This document shows, in pieces, positions 1 through 7,810 of a DNA stretch of 32,715 bases. The first letter of the stretch is position 1, and the number at the start of each line of letters is the position of its first letter. Below the pieces are notes generated by a model that made no database searches, was not told where the DNA came from, and saw only the letters and a list, made by a program, of their open reading frames with translations. Position numbers and translations under genes: made by a program. The stretch comes from an uncultured Eubacteriales bacterium (GTDB lineage: Bacteria; Bacillota; Clostridia; Peptostreptococcales; Anaerovoracaceae): the NCBI GenBank assembly GCA_900315485.1, contig OMZI01000027.1, positions 1-32,715 of the forward strand, given 5' to 3'.

Positions 1-98
1 CGACTTGGTTCAATCAGGAGAAATCGAAATTGGCTCCTAACGTTATTACTTGGGAGTCATTTCTTCAGCCAACTTCGATTGTCTCCTAAGCAATTTGT
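1..98 (+). repeat. Palindromic ~98-bp element, left copy
   Basis: This element recurs in reverse complement at 32617-32715. The outer 38 bases match at 35 positions and the inner 32 bases (67-98) are identical. Only the central 28 or 29 bases (39-66 here) differ strongly. Within each copy, AGGAGAAATCGAAATTGGCT (16-35) pairs with the reverse complement of 67-87, giving a stem of about 20 bp with one bulged base and one mismatch. Conserved arms, a variable loop and a multi-copy state suggest a small mobile palindrome or MITE-like unit, or a structured recombination site. The contig probably stops here because the element is repeated elsewhere. Confidence 0.85.
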
Positions 99-153
99 CG
101 AGCAGCATGCTGTAGAAAAGACAGCGGCAAATCTGATTTGTGGAGGTTGGATA

Positions 154-360
154 ATGAAAATCGAATGGGTCGATGGATTTGAAATCAAGACCGTTTCTGA
201 AAACGGAGAGATCGTGATATCTGCAAACAGAGAAGGAATGCTCTCGCTAGCCAATCACCTGACGGCACTCGCGGATGGAATGCCTGGTGATCACATACAT
301 TATGATGAAAACAATGCTCTTGAAGAAGGATCAACAGAATTTATTATTGAAAGAATTTAG
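154..360 (+). CDS. Imm32-like small immunity protein
   Basis: This is a 68-residue acidic cytosolic protein. The segment from about residue 20, with ISANREGMLSLANHL followed by a HIHYDE and a LEEGSTEFIIE tail, resembles the Imm32 immunity family, whose members protect cells from polymorphic or contact-dependent toxins; the match is from memory, not a search. The reading frame is open from 79, but ATG 154 is chosen because GGAGG lies at 142-146, 7 bases upstream, and homology begins there. No toxin gene is nearby, so it is an orphan immunity gene. It lies directly beside the palindromic element and ends in a terminator, making a one-gene unit. A general small conserved protein is the alternative. 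Confidence 0.65.
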   Translation: MKIEWVDGFEIKTVSENGEIVISANREGMLSLANHLTALADGMPGDHIHYDENNALEEGSTEFIIERI

Positions 361-379
361 TAAATTCCGGTTTCCGGAG

Positions 380-405
380 CGGGCGACCATGATTGCCCGT
401 TTTTT
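380..405 (+). terminator. Rho-independent terminator of the Imm32-like gene
   Basis: A short stem CGGGC (380-384) with GCCCG (395-399) is followed by a run of T at 400-405, 20 bases after the stop codon of the immunity-type gene. Confidence 0.7.
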
Positions 406-408
406 ATA

Positions 409-449
409 TTGACAGAAAAATGAAAGACAAAATATAATAACAACTGTTA
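409..449 (+). promoter_or_regulatory. Promoter with TetR-type operator
   Basis: TTGACA (409-414) and TATAAT (433-438) are 18 bases apart. A small inverted repeat TAACA-AC-TGTTA (438-449) begins inside the -10 hexamer and would cover the start of transcription. Its position directly before a TetR gene suggests autorepression. Confidence 0.7.
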
Positions 450-470
450 TAATATATCTGAGGTCTAGTC

Positions 471-1016
471 ATGCCAAAGAAACCCACAACTACCAAAGAA
501 AACATGATAGAAGGCACCTTCCAGCTGATACGGCATAATGGATATGAAGCTTTTTCGGCAAGGAATCTCGCAGCTTTTCTGGGGTGCTCCACACAGCCGA
601 TCATGTATCAGTTTCCAAATCTGGCAGAACTGAAAGAACTTGCATATCAAAAGGCAGACAGCTTCCATAGCGAATACATACTGTCCGGCGCAAACTTGCT
701 GGAAATAGGACTGCGGTATGTAAAGTTTGCTGCTGATGAGCCCATGCTGTTCAGGTTTCTCTTTCAGTCCGGCCATTTTGCAGGGCTCAGGCTCGAAGAC
801 CTTCTGAAGACGCCGGATGCGGCCCCTTTGCTGGAAATTGCAAGTAATGAAGAGGGGCTGACTTTGGAAGAAGCAATGTCTTATTTTGAACCCCTATACG
901 CGGCAGTACATGGATATGCAAGCCTTATCGCAAATAACGGAATGGATTATGACCCCGCCGCGATACGCAGGACTCTGATATCTCTGGCAGAGGCAATAAC
1001 AGGAAAGGATGAATAG
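471..1016 (+). CDS. TetR/AcrR family transcriptional regulator
   Basis: This 181-residue protein has an N-terminal helix-turn-helix. The stretch ENMIEGTFQLIRHNGYEAFS, then NLAAFLGCSTQPIMYQF, is the typical TetR DNA-binding layout within about residues 10-50, although the usual Tyr-x-His-Phe end is changed to MYQF. The C-terminal part should bind a ligand and dimerise; the ligand is unknown. GAGG at 460-463 lies 7 bases before the ATG. The upstream promoter carries a palindrome that this protein probably binds. The following CPBP protease gene starts only 5 bases after the stop, so the two should be one operon. Confidence 0.88.
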   Translation: MPKKPTTTKENMIEGTFQLIRHNGYEAFSARNLAAFLGCSTQPIMYQFPNLAELKELAYQKADSFHSEYILSGANLLEIGLRYVKFAADEPMLFRFLFQSGHFAGLRLEDLLKTPDAAPLLEIASNEEGLTLEEAMSYFEPLYAAVHGYASLIANNGMDYDPAAIRRTLISLAEAITGKDE

Positions 1017-1021
1017 TTATA

Positions 1022-1753
1022 ATGACAAAATTGTATAAGAAAAGTGAGATCACTTTTACTATAGTGTGGATCGCAGCATATGTGGTGCTGAGCAGCCTGG
1101 CAGACAATGTTTCCTTAGAACTCGGGGTTGCCAAATCGATTACAGCAGTTCTCCATGTTGTTATGGCGTTGATCCTCTTCTTCTGGATCGGGAAAAACGG
1201 ACTGATGAAAAAATATGGCCTTTGCAGATCATCTGTGCCGGCAAAGAACTTTTTGTATTACATCCCATTGGCAGTAATAGCATCGGCATCCCTGTGGACA
1301 GGCATAGGGCTTCGTTTCACAATCCCGGAGACGATATGCTTCGTTGTCAGCATGTGCTGCGTCGGGTTCATTGAGGAAGTGATTTTTAGAGGGTTCCTCT
1401 TCAGAGCCATGGAAAAGGACAATCTCAGGACTGCGATCATAGTATCATCGCTGACTTTCGGTCTGGGACATATCTCTAATCTGTTTAACGGAAGCGGGCG
1501 CACGCCTGCGTCATCGGCAGTACAGATCATATTTGCTGTACTCGTAGGGTTAGTACTTGTAACTATTTTTTACCGTGGAGGATCTTTGATCCCATGCATA
1601 GTATTTCATTCAGTGAATAACGCACTTGGGGCCTTTGGAGCAGAAGGACAACTGGATCAGCGGACTGAAATGATAATAAATCTGATACTTATTGTTATAG
1701 TACTCGGTGGATACTTGCTATATCTGTACAGAATTGCTCCAAGGAAAGAGTAA
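1022..1753 (+). CDS. CPBP family intramembrane metalloprotease
   Basis: This 243-residue membrane protein has about six to seven hydrophobic segments. It carries the CPBP/Abi signature: EEVIFRG (Glu118, Glu119, Arg123), His150 in FGLGHIS, and His196/Asn200 in HSVNN. These match the glutamates and histidines that form the metal site in the Rce1-like family. Bacterial members include proteases linked to bacteriocin self-immunity, but the substrate cannot be told here. It is probably co-transcribed with the upstream tetR and therefore controlled by it. Its own ribosome site is weak (GGAAAGGA about 12 bases upstream), in line with translational coupling. A strong terminator follows. Confidence 0.9.
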   Translation: MTKLYKKSEITFTIVWIAAYVVLSSLADNVSLELGVAKSITAVLHVVMALILFFWIGKNGLMKKYGLCRSSVPAKNFLYYIPLAVIASASLWTGIGLRFTIPETICFVVSMCCVGFIEEVIFRGFLFRAMEKDNLRTAIIVSSLTFGLGHISNLFNGSGRTPASSAVQIIFAVLVGLVLVTIFYRGGSLIPCIVFHSVNNALGAFGAEGQLDQRTEMIINLILIVIVLGGYLLYLYRIAPRKE

Positions 1754-1767
1754 AAAGAATCACTATA

Positions 1768-1803
1768 AATGTCCCGGATCATCAAACTCCGGGACATTTT
1801 GTT
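1768..1803 (+). terminator. Rho-independent terminator
   Basis: An 11-bp perfect stem, AATGTCCCGGA (1768-1778) with TCCGGGACATT (1788-1798), is followed by a T-rich tail. It closes the tetR-CPBP unit. Confidence 0.85.
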
Positions 1804-1904
1804 TACAATGAATATGTTATTATGAAAGAAATCAAAGAATTCTTTTGATGCAGGACATGAATGGTATGGAACATGCTGCTGGGGACGATAAGGAGGTTGG
1901 CATA

Positions 1905-2834
1905 ATGTATAGCGAAAAGATCATCGTAGGAAAGGGAACTGAGTTTCCGCTGGACGGCTTGCTTACTTTACCTGATGGTACGAAAGGTCCTGTTCCTGCA
2001 GTTGTTATGGTGCACGGCTCCGGCTCAAGCAACATGGACGAAAAAGTAATGAAACTGACTCCGTTCCGTGACCTTGCTGAAGGGCTTGCAAGGCATGGCA
2101 TAGCGTCCATCCGATATGATAAGAGGTCATTCGTCCATGCAAAGAAAATGCTGAAGCAGATAATCACAGTTAAGGAAGAGACCATAGATGATGCGGTACT
2201 TGCGATCAATATTCTGAAATCCGATCCTCGTATTGATGCAGAGCGGATCTTTATTCTCGGGCACAGCATGGGAGCCATGCTTGCACCAAGGATAGACAGC
2301 GAGGGCGGGAATGTCAGAGGCCTCATATTGATGGCAGGCTCGCCGTACAGGCTTGAGGATATCATGGTGAGACAGTTCGGGCAGGCAAAGGGCAGCAAAT
2401 CATATATGAAATTGGCCGCCATCATAGAAGATAAAGTGTTTACGAAAAAGATCGACAGTCTTTATGAAATGAGCGATGAAGAGGCAAAGAGCAAAAAATT
2501 TGCCGGCGGCACGACTCTTTATTACTTCAAGGAAATGGGGCAGAAGACAGCCGCAGATTACCTGCTTCAAAGCGAGAAACCGGTATTGATAATGCAGGGC
2601 GGAAGAGACTTCCAGGTTCTGGCAGATGAAGATTATCAGAAGTTCAAAGAACTGCTGGCGGAACGCAGTAATACTTTCTACAAATTATATCCTCAGCTGA
2701 ATCATGTATTTGTTGATGCCATTTACGACGATATAGGTAAGGCAGCTAAGGAATACAGCACGGAGAGACGTATCGGAGAGGAAGTTATAACAGATATCAC
2801 CTCATTCATAGGCGCCTTCGGGTCAGATTTGTAA
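1905..2834 (+). CDS. Alpha/beta hydrolase (serine esterase/peptidase-like)
   Basis: The 309-residue protein has the alpha/beta-hydrolase fold marks: oxyanion-side HGSGSSNMDE near residues 37-46, nucleophile Ser121 in GHSMGAM, a likely acid Asp235 in GGRDFQVL, and His267 in LNHVF. It is probably a cytosolic hydrolase of the dienelactone-hydrolase or S9-peptidase-like class; no signal peptide is seen and the substrate is unknown. The frame is open from 1845, but ATG 1905 has AAGGAGG at 1890-1896, 8 bases upstream, and is taken as the start. The small gene at 2872 follows after 37 bases, so the two may share a transcript. Confidence 0.87.
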   Translation: MYSEKIIVGKGTEFPLDGLLTLPDGTKGPVPAVVMVHGSGSSNMDEKVMKLTPFRDLAEGLARHGIASIRYDKRSFVHAKKMLKQIITVKEETIDDAVLAINILKSDPRIDAERIFILGHSMGAMLAPRIDSEGGNVRGLILMAGSPYRLEDIMVRQFGQAKGSKSYMKLAAIIEDKVFTKKIDSLYEMSDEEAKSKKFAGGTTLYYFKEMGQKTAADYLLQSEKPVLIMQGGRDFQVLADEDYQKFKELLAERSNTFYKLYPQLNHVFVDAIYDDIGKAAKEYSTERRIGEEVITDITSFIGAFGSDL

Positions 2835-2871
2835 GTATTTGAAGGAAATCCTGTCTGAGGAGGTCTTTGAA

Positions 2872-3120
2872 ATGATGAAAACGATAGAAGAACTGCTGCA
2901 ATGCCCATACTGGATTATTGACATATTGCCGTCACAAGTGCCTGAGGGCAGTCCCGGGCAGTACTTTACTGTTGAAAAGTATTTCCTGCAAGGCGATCGG
3001 CTGGAAGAGATAAAGCAAAAGCATATCAATCTGATTCTGAAACTGAATTGCTATAGAGACATATCAAAAAGCGATGAAACTGTGGTCAATCCGATACCAG
3101 AGCACAACTTCTGGACCTGA
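2872..3120 (+). CDS. Small conserved protein of unknown function
   Basis: This is an 82-residue soluble protein beginning with a helix and the motif CPYWIIDILPSQVP (about residues 11-24), then a SPGQYFTVEKYFL stretch and a basic-to-acidic tail. I recognise the N-terminal pattern as recurring in clostridial hypothetical proteins but know no function. The start is ATG 2872 because GAGGAGG (2857-2863) lies 8 bases upstream; the frame also contains an upstream ATG at 2839 without such a site. It follows the hydrolase gene closely and precedes a convergent minus-strand gene, so it is probably the last gene of that transcript. Confidence 0.7.
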   Translation: MMKTIEELLQCPYWIIDILPSQVPEGSPGQYFTVEKYFLQGDRLEEIKQKHINLILKLNCYRDISKSDETVVNPIPEHNFWT

Positions 3121-3123
3121 TCA

Positions 3124-3167
3124 GGCAGATTGCTTCCAGTGAAGGTCTTTTTGTCTGGAAGCCTGCC
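3124..3167. terminator. Hairpin between convergent genes
   Basis: GCTTCCAG (3132-3139) pairs with CTGGAAGC (3155-3162), extended by GGCAG (3124-3128) with CTGCC (3163-3167). It lies between the plus-strand small gene and the minus-strand NlpC/P60 gene, so it may end both transcripts. No T tract follows on either strand, which weakens the call. Confidence 0.4.
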
Positions 3168-3178
3168 CTGTGATCTAA

Positions 3179-4138
3179 TTACTGATCACTCACCAGTCGT
3201 CTGACTGCAAGGATCTTTCTGTTTCCGATACCGCTTATTATTACACCGGTCCTCTTATTTGAGGCGTGTATTATCTTTCCGTCTCCCAGATAGAGTGCGT
3301 AGTGTCCAGGGAAATAGAGAAGATCTCCCGGCTGAGCTTCACTGTATGAAATGCCTCTTCCCTCCTCATACAGCGGATAGTTCAGGTTCATTCCGTACTC
3401 TCTGTACAGGGCTATTACAAAGCCCGAACAGTCAACTCCTGTCTCAAGGCTCTTGCCTCCCCACACATAACGGAGTCCGAGATACTGCTTGGCTGTTGTG
3501 ATGATATCATCACCGCTGTTGGCAACAGGCTCCCCTTCATACTCCTGCCATGTCTCTCCTTTCGGAAGTCCGAGCGTGCCCTTCTCTATGACCGCCGGTA
3601 CTCCTTCATCGAGTACTTCGATGTCGGTCTTATCCTTATTCTCGACAGTACCGTTGACGGTAGTATAAGTGACACCTACCTCTTTCTCTCCGTCGCTGCC
3701 CTCACTTATTACTTCTGCATCGCCGGCAAACATCTGCCCGTTCTCCTTGTAGTCAGGTGCAGGTGTAAAAGTCTCCGTTGATGTCTTCGAGGAAGCGATC
3801 CTGATAGTCGCACCGCAGTCCTCAGCAGAAGTGATAACCGCATCGACAGCTTCTTCTTCAGAAACGATCTCTCCTGTCCCGCCCTTCTTTATATGAAAAT
3901 CCGAGCTGATGGCGGCAATGTTCGTATCGTCCTGAGTCATGTCCTCGAAAACATTATTAAGGACCTTGCTTGCAGTCTCTTTATTTCTGACCCTGCATAT
4001 CTCCTGATTCTCATATGAGATGGCATAAGGCGTAAGCGTGCCTATATGACCCGCCCACATTATCACATCTGCAGTGATCAGTGCAGCAAACAGAAATCCT
4101 ATTATCAATCTTTTCAGGGATTTGCGGTGTTTTTTCAT
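3179..4138 (-). CDS. NlpC/P60 cell-wall hydrolase with G5-like domain
   Basis: The 319-residue protein has a basic start and one hydrophobic segment (about 11-29) acting as signal or anchor. An extracytoplasmic linker follows, then a G5-like beta region (about 120-190, with a GVTYTTVNGTV run), and an NlpC/P60 domain from about 208 to the end. Catalytic Cys237 is in GVDCSGF, His279 in PGHYALYLG and His291 in KIIHAS. Such enzymes cut the gamma-D-Glu to diamino-acid bond in peptidoglycan stem peptides. It should act at the wall in growth or separation. It is a single gene: hypA ends 172 bases upstream, leaving room for its own promoter. Confidence 0.9.
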   Translation of the reverse strand: MKKHRKSLKRLIIGFLFAALITADVIMWAGHIGTLTPYAISYENQEICRVRNKETASKVLNNVFEDMTQDDTNIAAISSDFHIKKGGTGEIVSEEEAVDAVITSAEDCGATIRIASSKTSTETFTPAPDYKENGQMFAGDAEVISEGSDGEKEVGVTYTTVNGTVENKDKTDIEVLDEGVPAVIEKGTLGLPKGETWQEYEGEPVANSGDDIITTAKQYLGLRYVWGGKSLETGVDCSGFVIALYREYGMNLNYPLYEEGRGISYSEAQPGDLLYFPGHYALYLGDGKIIHASNKRTGVIISGIGNRKILAVRRLVSDQ

Positions 4139-4147
4139 ACAGATGAT

Positions 4148-4176
4148 ATATTTGTCAAATAATGCTTATCCGTCAA
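4148..4176 (-). promoter_or_regulatory. Possible promoter of the NlpC/P60 gene
   Basis: On the minus strand TTGACG (4171-4176) and AAATAT (4148-4153) are 17 bases apart, just upstream of the start codon at 4138. The -10 is a weak match and the resulting leader is very short. Confidence 0.3.
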
Positions 4177-4310
4177 CTATCGTGTTGCAACTTACAAAGA
4201 GATTTTATCACAGTAAATATCCGTATCTCCACTTCTTTGAGTGAACATTTGATGAATTCCTTTCACATATACGCTGTAATCAGTGCAAATGGACAGAAAA
4301 ACAAGGACAT

Positions 4311-4676
4311 TCAAAGATCAGGTTTCCCGTGCTCAAGCACCCGTACCTCTCTTATCAGAAATTCTTTTCCGGTAAGGATCTCCTTCTTCGAGCTGCCGCA
4401 CTCAGGGCATATGCCCTCGTTCTCAACAACGTAATAATCTTCGCCGCAGTCATTGCAGCGGGCGATTCCCTTTATCCTGTTGATGATCAGCTCTGATCCT
4501 CTCAGAAAATCATATTCATCGGAAATGACCTGATATCCGTCCATCATGAATTCAGGTATGACTGCGGTCAGATCTCCGATATCAAGTACAACGGCATCGA
4601 TATGATCGATGCCGTTTTCTTCTGTTACCTTTCCAACCTGCTCAGCTACGCCGAACAGAAGTGTAAGTTCATGCAT
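4311..4676 (-). CDS. hypA: HypA/HybF-family nickel metallochaperone homologue
   Basis: The 121-residue protein begins MHEL, with the invariant His2/Glu3 of HypA that bind nickel. It has a zinc site of two CxxC pairs (CNDC at about 74-77 and CPEC at about 90-93). HypA delivers nickel to [NiFe]-hydrogenase or urease maturation. Here no hypB, hypC-F or NiFe hydrogenase gene is in the window. It lies 55 bases downstream of a large Fe-S/FAD oxidoreductase and is probably co-transcribed with it. A role as a zinc or redox partner of that enzyme rather than in hydrogenase maturation is possible but unproven. A GAGAGG ribosome site precedes the ATG. Confidence 0.82.
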   Translation of the reverse strand: MHELTLLFGVAEQVGKVTEENGIDHIDAVVLDIGDLTAVIPEFMMDGYQVISDEYDFLRGSELIINRIKGIARCNDCGEDYYVVENEGICPECGSSKKEILTGKEFLIREVRVLEHGKPDL

Positions 4677-4731
4677 AATTGCCTCTCAGCTGCTTTCTTG
4701 ATCAAACTCTTTTGCTTCCCGCAGAATCGCT

Positions 4732-7428
4732 CTATTCCTTAGGAGTACGGTTATTGTCATACTCTCTGAACTTTCTGACGGCGATCTTCATCTGCCTGTC
4801 TGCCTTGTACTTCTCCATGTAGCCCTTACGGAAACGCATTCCGCGGATAGGTTCATCGAATTTCCTGATCAGGTGAATAGCGTCAAATTTGCATCTGGTC
4901 GTGCAGATACCGCATCCGAGGCACTTATTCTGATCAACGATGGTAGCTCCGCACTTGAGGCAGCGCTCAGTCTCAGCCTTGAGCTGCTCCTCAGTGAATG
5001 TGAGCCTGTCGTCGTACTTGGTCAGAGTTTTGCTCTTATCGATGTGAGGCTTCTGTCTTGATGTGTTGTCATAGCTGATATGGTCATAATCAAGATCAGA
5101 CTTGTCAAGAGCCTTGAATACGCGGCGGTCTCTTCCGATCGTCAGGCTGCAGCCTTCCTGCACAAAACGATTAATCGATATAGCGCCCTGCTTTCCGGCA
5201 GCTACAGCATCGATGCAGAACTTCATTCCTGTATAGATGTCTCCTCCTGCGAAGATATCAGGCTCGCTTGTCTGATATGTCAGCTCATCTGCTATGACGA
5301 GACCTCTCTTGTCGAGCTCTACATTTACGCCCTTGAGGAGGTTCTTCCAGTCAGGCTTCTGTCCTATGCAGTAGAGTACTGTTGAGCATTCAGCTTCCTC
5401 TGTGATGCTGTCGTCGAACTTAGGGTCGAATCTGCCCTCTTTGTTCTTAACAGATACGCACTTTCTGAACTTGATGCCTTTGCACTTGCCTGCCTTCTTG
5501 ATGATCTCAGTCTGTCCCCAGCCATCGTGGATGGTAACGCCGTCAGCCTTGCAGTATTCCTGATCCTCTTCACCCATTGGCATTTCATCATAGGATTCAA
5601 GGCAGTAGAGATCTACGCTCTTAGCTCCGTATCTGACTGCAGTACGTGCGACATCAGCACCGATGTTTCCGCCACCGATGACAACTACTTTGCCGCTGAG
5701 CTTCACATCGTTGCCTCTGTTGATGCTCTTGATGAAATCAACACCAGGCATTACACCCTGAGCATCATCGCCAGGGATTCCGAGCTTGCCTCCGCTCTGG
5801 AGACCTATGCCGAGATAGAATGCTTCGAACCCCTGCTCACGGAGCTCAGGGATCGTCACATCCTTGCCTACTTCAGTGTTGCATACGAACTTGACGCCCA
5901 GTGCTCTTATCACGTCGATCTCTGCATCTACTACATCCTTCTCAAGTCTGAATGCAGGGATAGCGCTTGTAAGAAGTCCGCCCGGCTTGGTGTCTTTCTC
6001 GAATACTGTGACATTGTGCCCGTCAAGAGCAAGGAAGTATGCGCATGAAAGGCCTGCCGGGCCCGAGCCGATAACAGCAATCTTGTTGCCGAAATTATGT
6101 ATCTTTTCAGGTATATATCTGTTTGCCTGCTCGATTTCCCTGTCAGCGATGAATTTCTTGATCTCGTCTATGGAAACCGCCTGGTCGATCTGTCCTCTTG
6201 TGCACTCATTCTCGCATGTATGCGGGCAGATTCTGCCGCAGATAGCAGGCAGCGGGTTCTCTTTCTTGATCAGATCGAGAGCTTCCGTATACTTGCCCTG
6301 AGCAGCCAGTCTGATGTATCCCTGAACTGCTATGTGTGCCGGACACTGTGTTTTGCATGGTGAAGTACCGGTCTCTACGACATTCTGTCTGTGATCACGG
6401 TAATCCGGATCATATCTTTCCGGACCCCACTCAAGATCATCCGGGAGATCCACATTCTTGTGAACTATAGGAGTCTTTGAGCAAATCTTCTGTCCGAGCC
6501 TGAGCGCATTATTGGCGCATACCTCAACACACTGTCCGCAGGCAACGCACTTCTCAGCGTCGATCTCGGAAACATAGTTGCTCCTTGAAAGATTAGGTGT
6601 TCCGTAATATGATGAGCCGCCTATGGCCATACAGCTGCTTGGCTGGCAGTTACAGATCGCGAATGTGACGCCATTCTCAAGAGTCGTGATCTGATGGATG
6701 CAGCCCTGTGCTTCCATCTTCTTAAGGTGCTCATATACTTCTTCTCTGGTGATTTTCTTGCCGCGTCCGTGCCTGAGCATGGAGTCAGCAAGAGGTCCCA
6801 TGTATACGCACATTCCGTCAACCTGAGTTCCGTCACCCTCTCCCATGATCTTGCGCACCCTGCGGCACTGGCAAGGTACGAGGCAGAACGATCCGCCGAT
6901 AGTAGTATCGATGAGAGTAGAAAGTCTATCCATCGTCATCTTCTTGGTATCAGCCGGCAGAGAAGCTTCAACAGGAACTACTCTCATGATGCCAACGCCC
7001 ATCGGCCAGTCTTTGGCTACGTCATGTGACTCAAAGGCATGTCTTGCAAATAGATATGCTATTTCAGGATTCTCTTCTGCGAATCCCGGTCTTACCATCT
7101 GGAACTCGAACAGTCCAGGAGCGAAAGGTACAAGCATGTATACCTTTGCATCAGTACGCGGCACCTTCACATCCATGAAGTATGCCTTGTCAGCTATATC
7201 CTCAAGAATCCTTTTGCTTTTTTCCTTGGTGAAGCCTGTCTTTTTGGCGATCATCCCTGCTGTATATGGTGTTATGAGTTTCATCTCGCTCATGACAGTC
7301 AGTTCATCATCTGTAAGAAGATAATCCAGCACCTGATATTCAGCTGTGCCAGGGTCTGTTCTGAGCTCGCCGTTGCACATGGTGTTCGCCAGCTTGATCA
7401 GCTTTTCCCGTCTTGTATCCTGATCCAT
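4732..7428 (-). CDS. Multidomain 4Fe-4S/FAD NAD(P)-linked oxidoreductase (GltD/NfnB-like)
   Basis: This 898-residue cytosolic enzyme has several parts in order. A winged-helix-like N-terminus (about 30-90) leads into a cysteine region (Cys182, 186, 188, 207, 259, 261, 266) resembling Fe-S proteins with an FxPGLFEFQ start. A ferredoxin motif CVACGQCVEVC follows (294-304). Then comes the GltD/dihydropyrimidine-dehydrogenase Fe-S domain (Cys358, 362, 397, 401, 405, 409), an FAD site GSGPAGL (454-460), a pyridine-nucleotide site GGGNIGADVA (585-594), and a C-terminal ferredoxin (Cys823, 826, 836, 839, 842, 846). The GltD-like core moves electrons between NAD(P)H, FAD and ferredoxin. The partner substrate is unknown. 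ATG 7428 is chosen for GGGAGGAAATA just upstream. It probably forms an operon with hypA. Confidence 0.85.
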   Translation of the reverse strand: MDQDTRREKLIKLANTMCNGELRTDPGTAEYQVLDYLLTDDELTVMSEMKLITPYTAGMIAKKTGFTKEKSKRILEDIADKAYFMDVKVPRTDAKVYMLVPFAPGLFEFQMVRPGFAEENPEIAYLFARHAFESHDVAKDWPMGVGIMRVVPVEASLPADTKKMTMDRLSTLIDTTIGGSFCLVPCQCRRVRKIMGEGDGTQVDGMCVYMGPLADSMLRHGRGKKITREEVYEHLKKMEAQGCIHQITTLENGVTFAICNCQPSSCMAIGGSSYYGTPNLSRSNYVSEIDAEKCVACGQCVEVCANNALRLGQKICSKTPIVHKNVDLPDDLEWGPERYDPDYRDHRQNVVETGTSPCKTQCPAHIAVQGYIRLAAQGKYTEALDLIKKENPLPAICGRICPHTCENECTRGQIDQAVSIDEIKKFIADREIEQANRYIPEKIHNFGNKIAVIGSGPAGLSCAYFLALDGHNVTVFEKDTKPGGLLTSAIPAFRLEKDVVDAEIDVIRALGVKFVCNTEVGKDVTIPELREQGFEAFYLGIGLQSGGKLGIPGDDAQGVMPGVDFIKSINRGNDVKLSGKVVVIGGGNIGADVARTAVRYGAKSVDLYCLESYDEMPMGEEDQEYCKADGVTIHDGWGQTEIIKKAGKCKGIKFRKCVSVKNKEGRFDPKFDDSITEEAECSTVLYCIGQKPDWKNLLKGVNVELDKRGLVIADELTYQTSEPDIFAGGDIYTGMKFCIDAVAAGKQGAISINRFVQEGCSLTIGRDRRVFKALDKSDLDYDHISYDNTSRQKPHIDKSKTLTKYDDRLTFTEEQLKAETERCLKCGATIVDQNKCLGCGICTTRCKFDAIHLIRKFDEPIRGMRFRKGYMEKYKADRQMKIAVRKFREYDNNRTPKE

Positions 7429-7486
7429 TATTTCCTCCCTGCAATATCTACAAAAGTATCCCTCCCGGGATACAGGAATTATTAAT

Positions 7487-7678
7487 TCAATAATAGCACA
7501 CACTCGATGGCTGCCGGAGTATTTCTTTGTATTTTAATGACCCGCTGGTAACAAAAAAGGAAGCGGACACGCCGCTTCCTGTCGCAGTGTTTACGATCAG
7601 AAGAACTTTTCCCTCATAGTCCCCGAGGCTTACGTCATTACCAATTCTGTCTTTTACTGTAAAATCATAAACGTTCAT
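7487..7678 (-). pseudogene. Glutathione peroxidase remnant (N-terminal ~34 residues)
   Basis: The frame opens with YDFTVKDRIGNDVSLGDYEG and KVLLIVNTATG, the typical first 33 residues of bacterial glutathione peroxidases of about 160-180 residues. Right at the catalytic position, where TATG is normally followed by Cys or Sec and GF, it reads SG and homology ends. The next bases form a strong terminator, and the frame runs on to 7487 as unrelated sequence. A good ribosome site (AGGAGGAGA) precedes the ATG, so the stump may still be transcribed and translated. The simplest view is deletion of the gene body with start and terminator kept. A leader-peptide role for the downstream oxidoreductase is a less likely alternative. 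Confidence 0.75.
7552..7580 (-). terminator. Strong terminator after the peroxidase stump
   Basis: On the minus strand AGGAAGCGG pairs with CCGCTTCCT (plus-strand 7572-7580 and 7558-7566) and is followed by six T. It lies between the stump start and the oxidoreductase gene at 7428. Confidence 0.85.
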
Positions 7679-7777
7679 TGGTTGTATCTCCTCCTGTTAT
7701 AGTTATACCCCTCTTACCGCTTCATTATACGGTCAAAAGGGAAAATAATTTGTCATTTCGATGAAAAATATATACGG

Positions 7778-7810
7778 AACTCATCTGATTGCAACAATAT
7801 CAGATGAGTT
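7778..7810 (-). terminator. Terminator-like hairpin at the end of mutT
   Basis: AACTCATCTGA (7778-7788) and TCAGATGAGTT (7800-7810) form a perfect 11-bp stem overlapping the stop codon of the MutT gene. A T-rich stretch lies about 10 bases further on in the minus-strand direction, so it may end the alpha-galactosidase/MATE/mutT transcript. Confidence 0.55.

Noticed and set aside
1-98. Integron attC site
   Set aside because: The bulged stem and variable loop look similar, and the right-hand copy has a GTTGAAC that fits one core site. The other core site is missing in both copies, and no IntI integrase is present.
5527-6301. Plus-strand frames of 145-173 codons
   Set aside because: They lie opposite the well-supported oxidoreductase gene, lack ribosome sites and show no recognisable domain.
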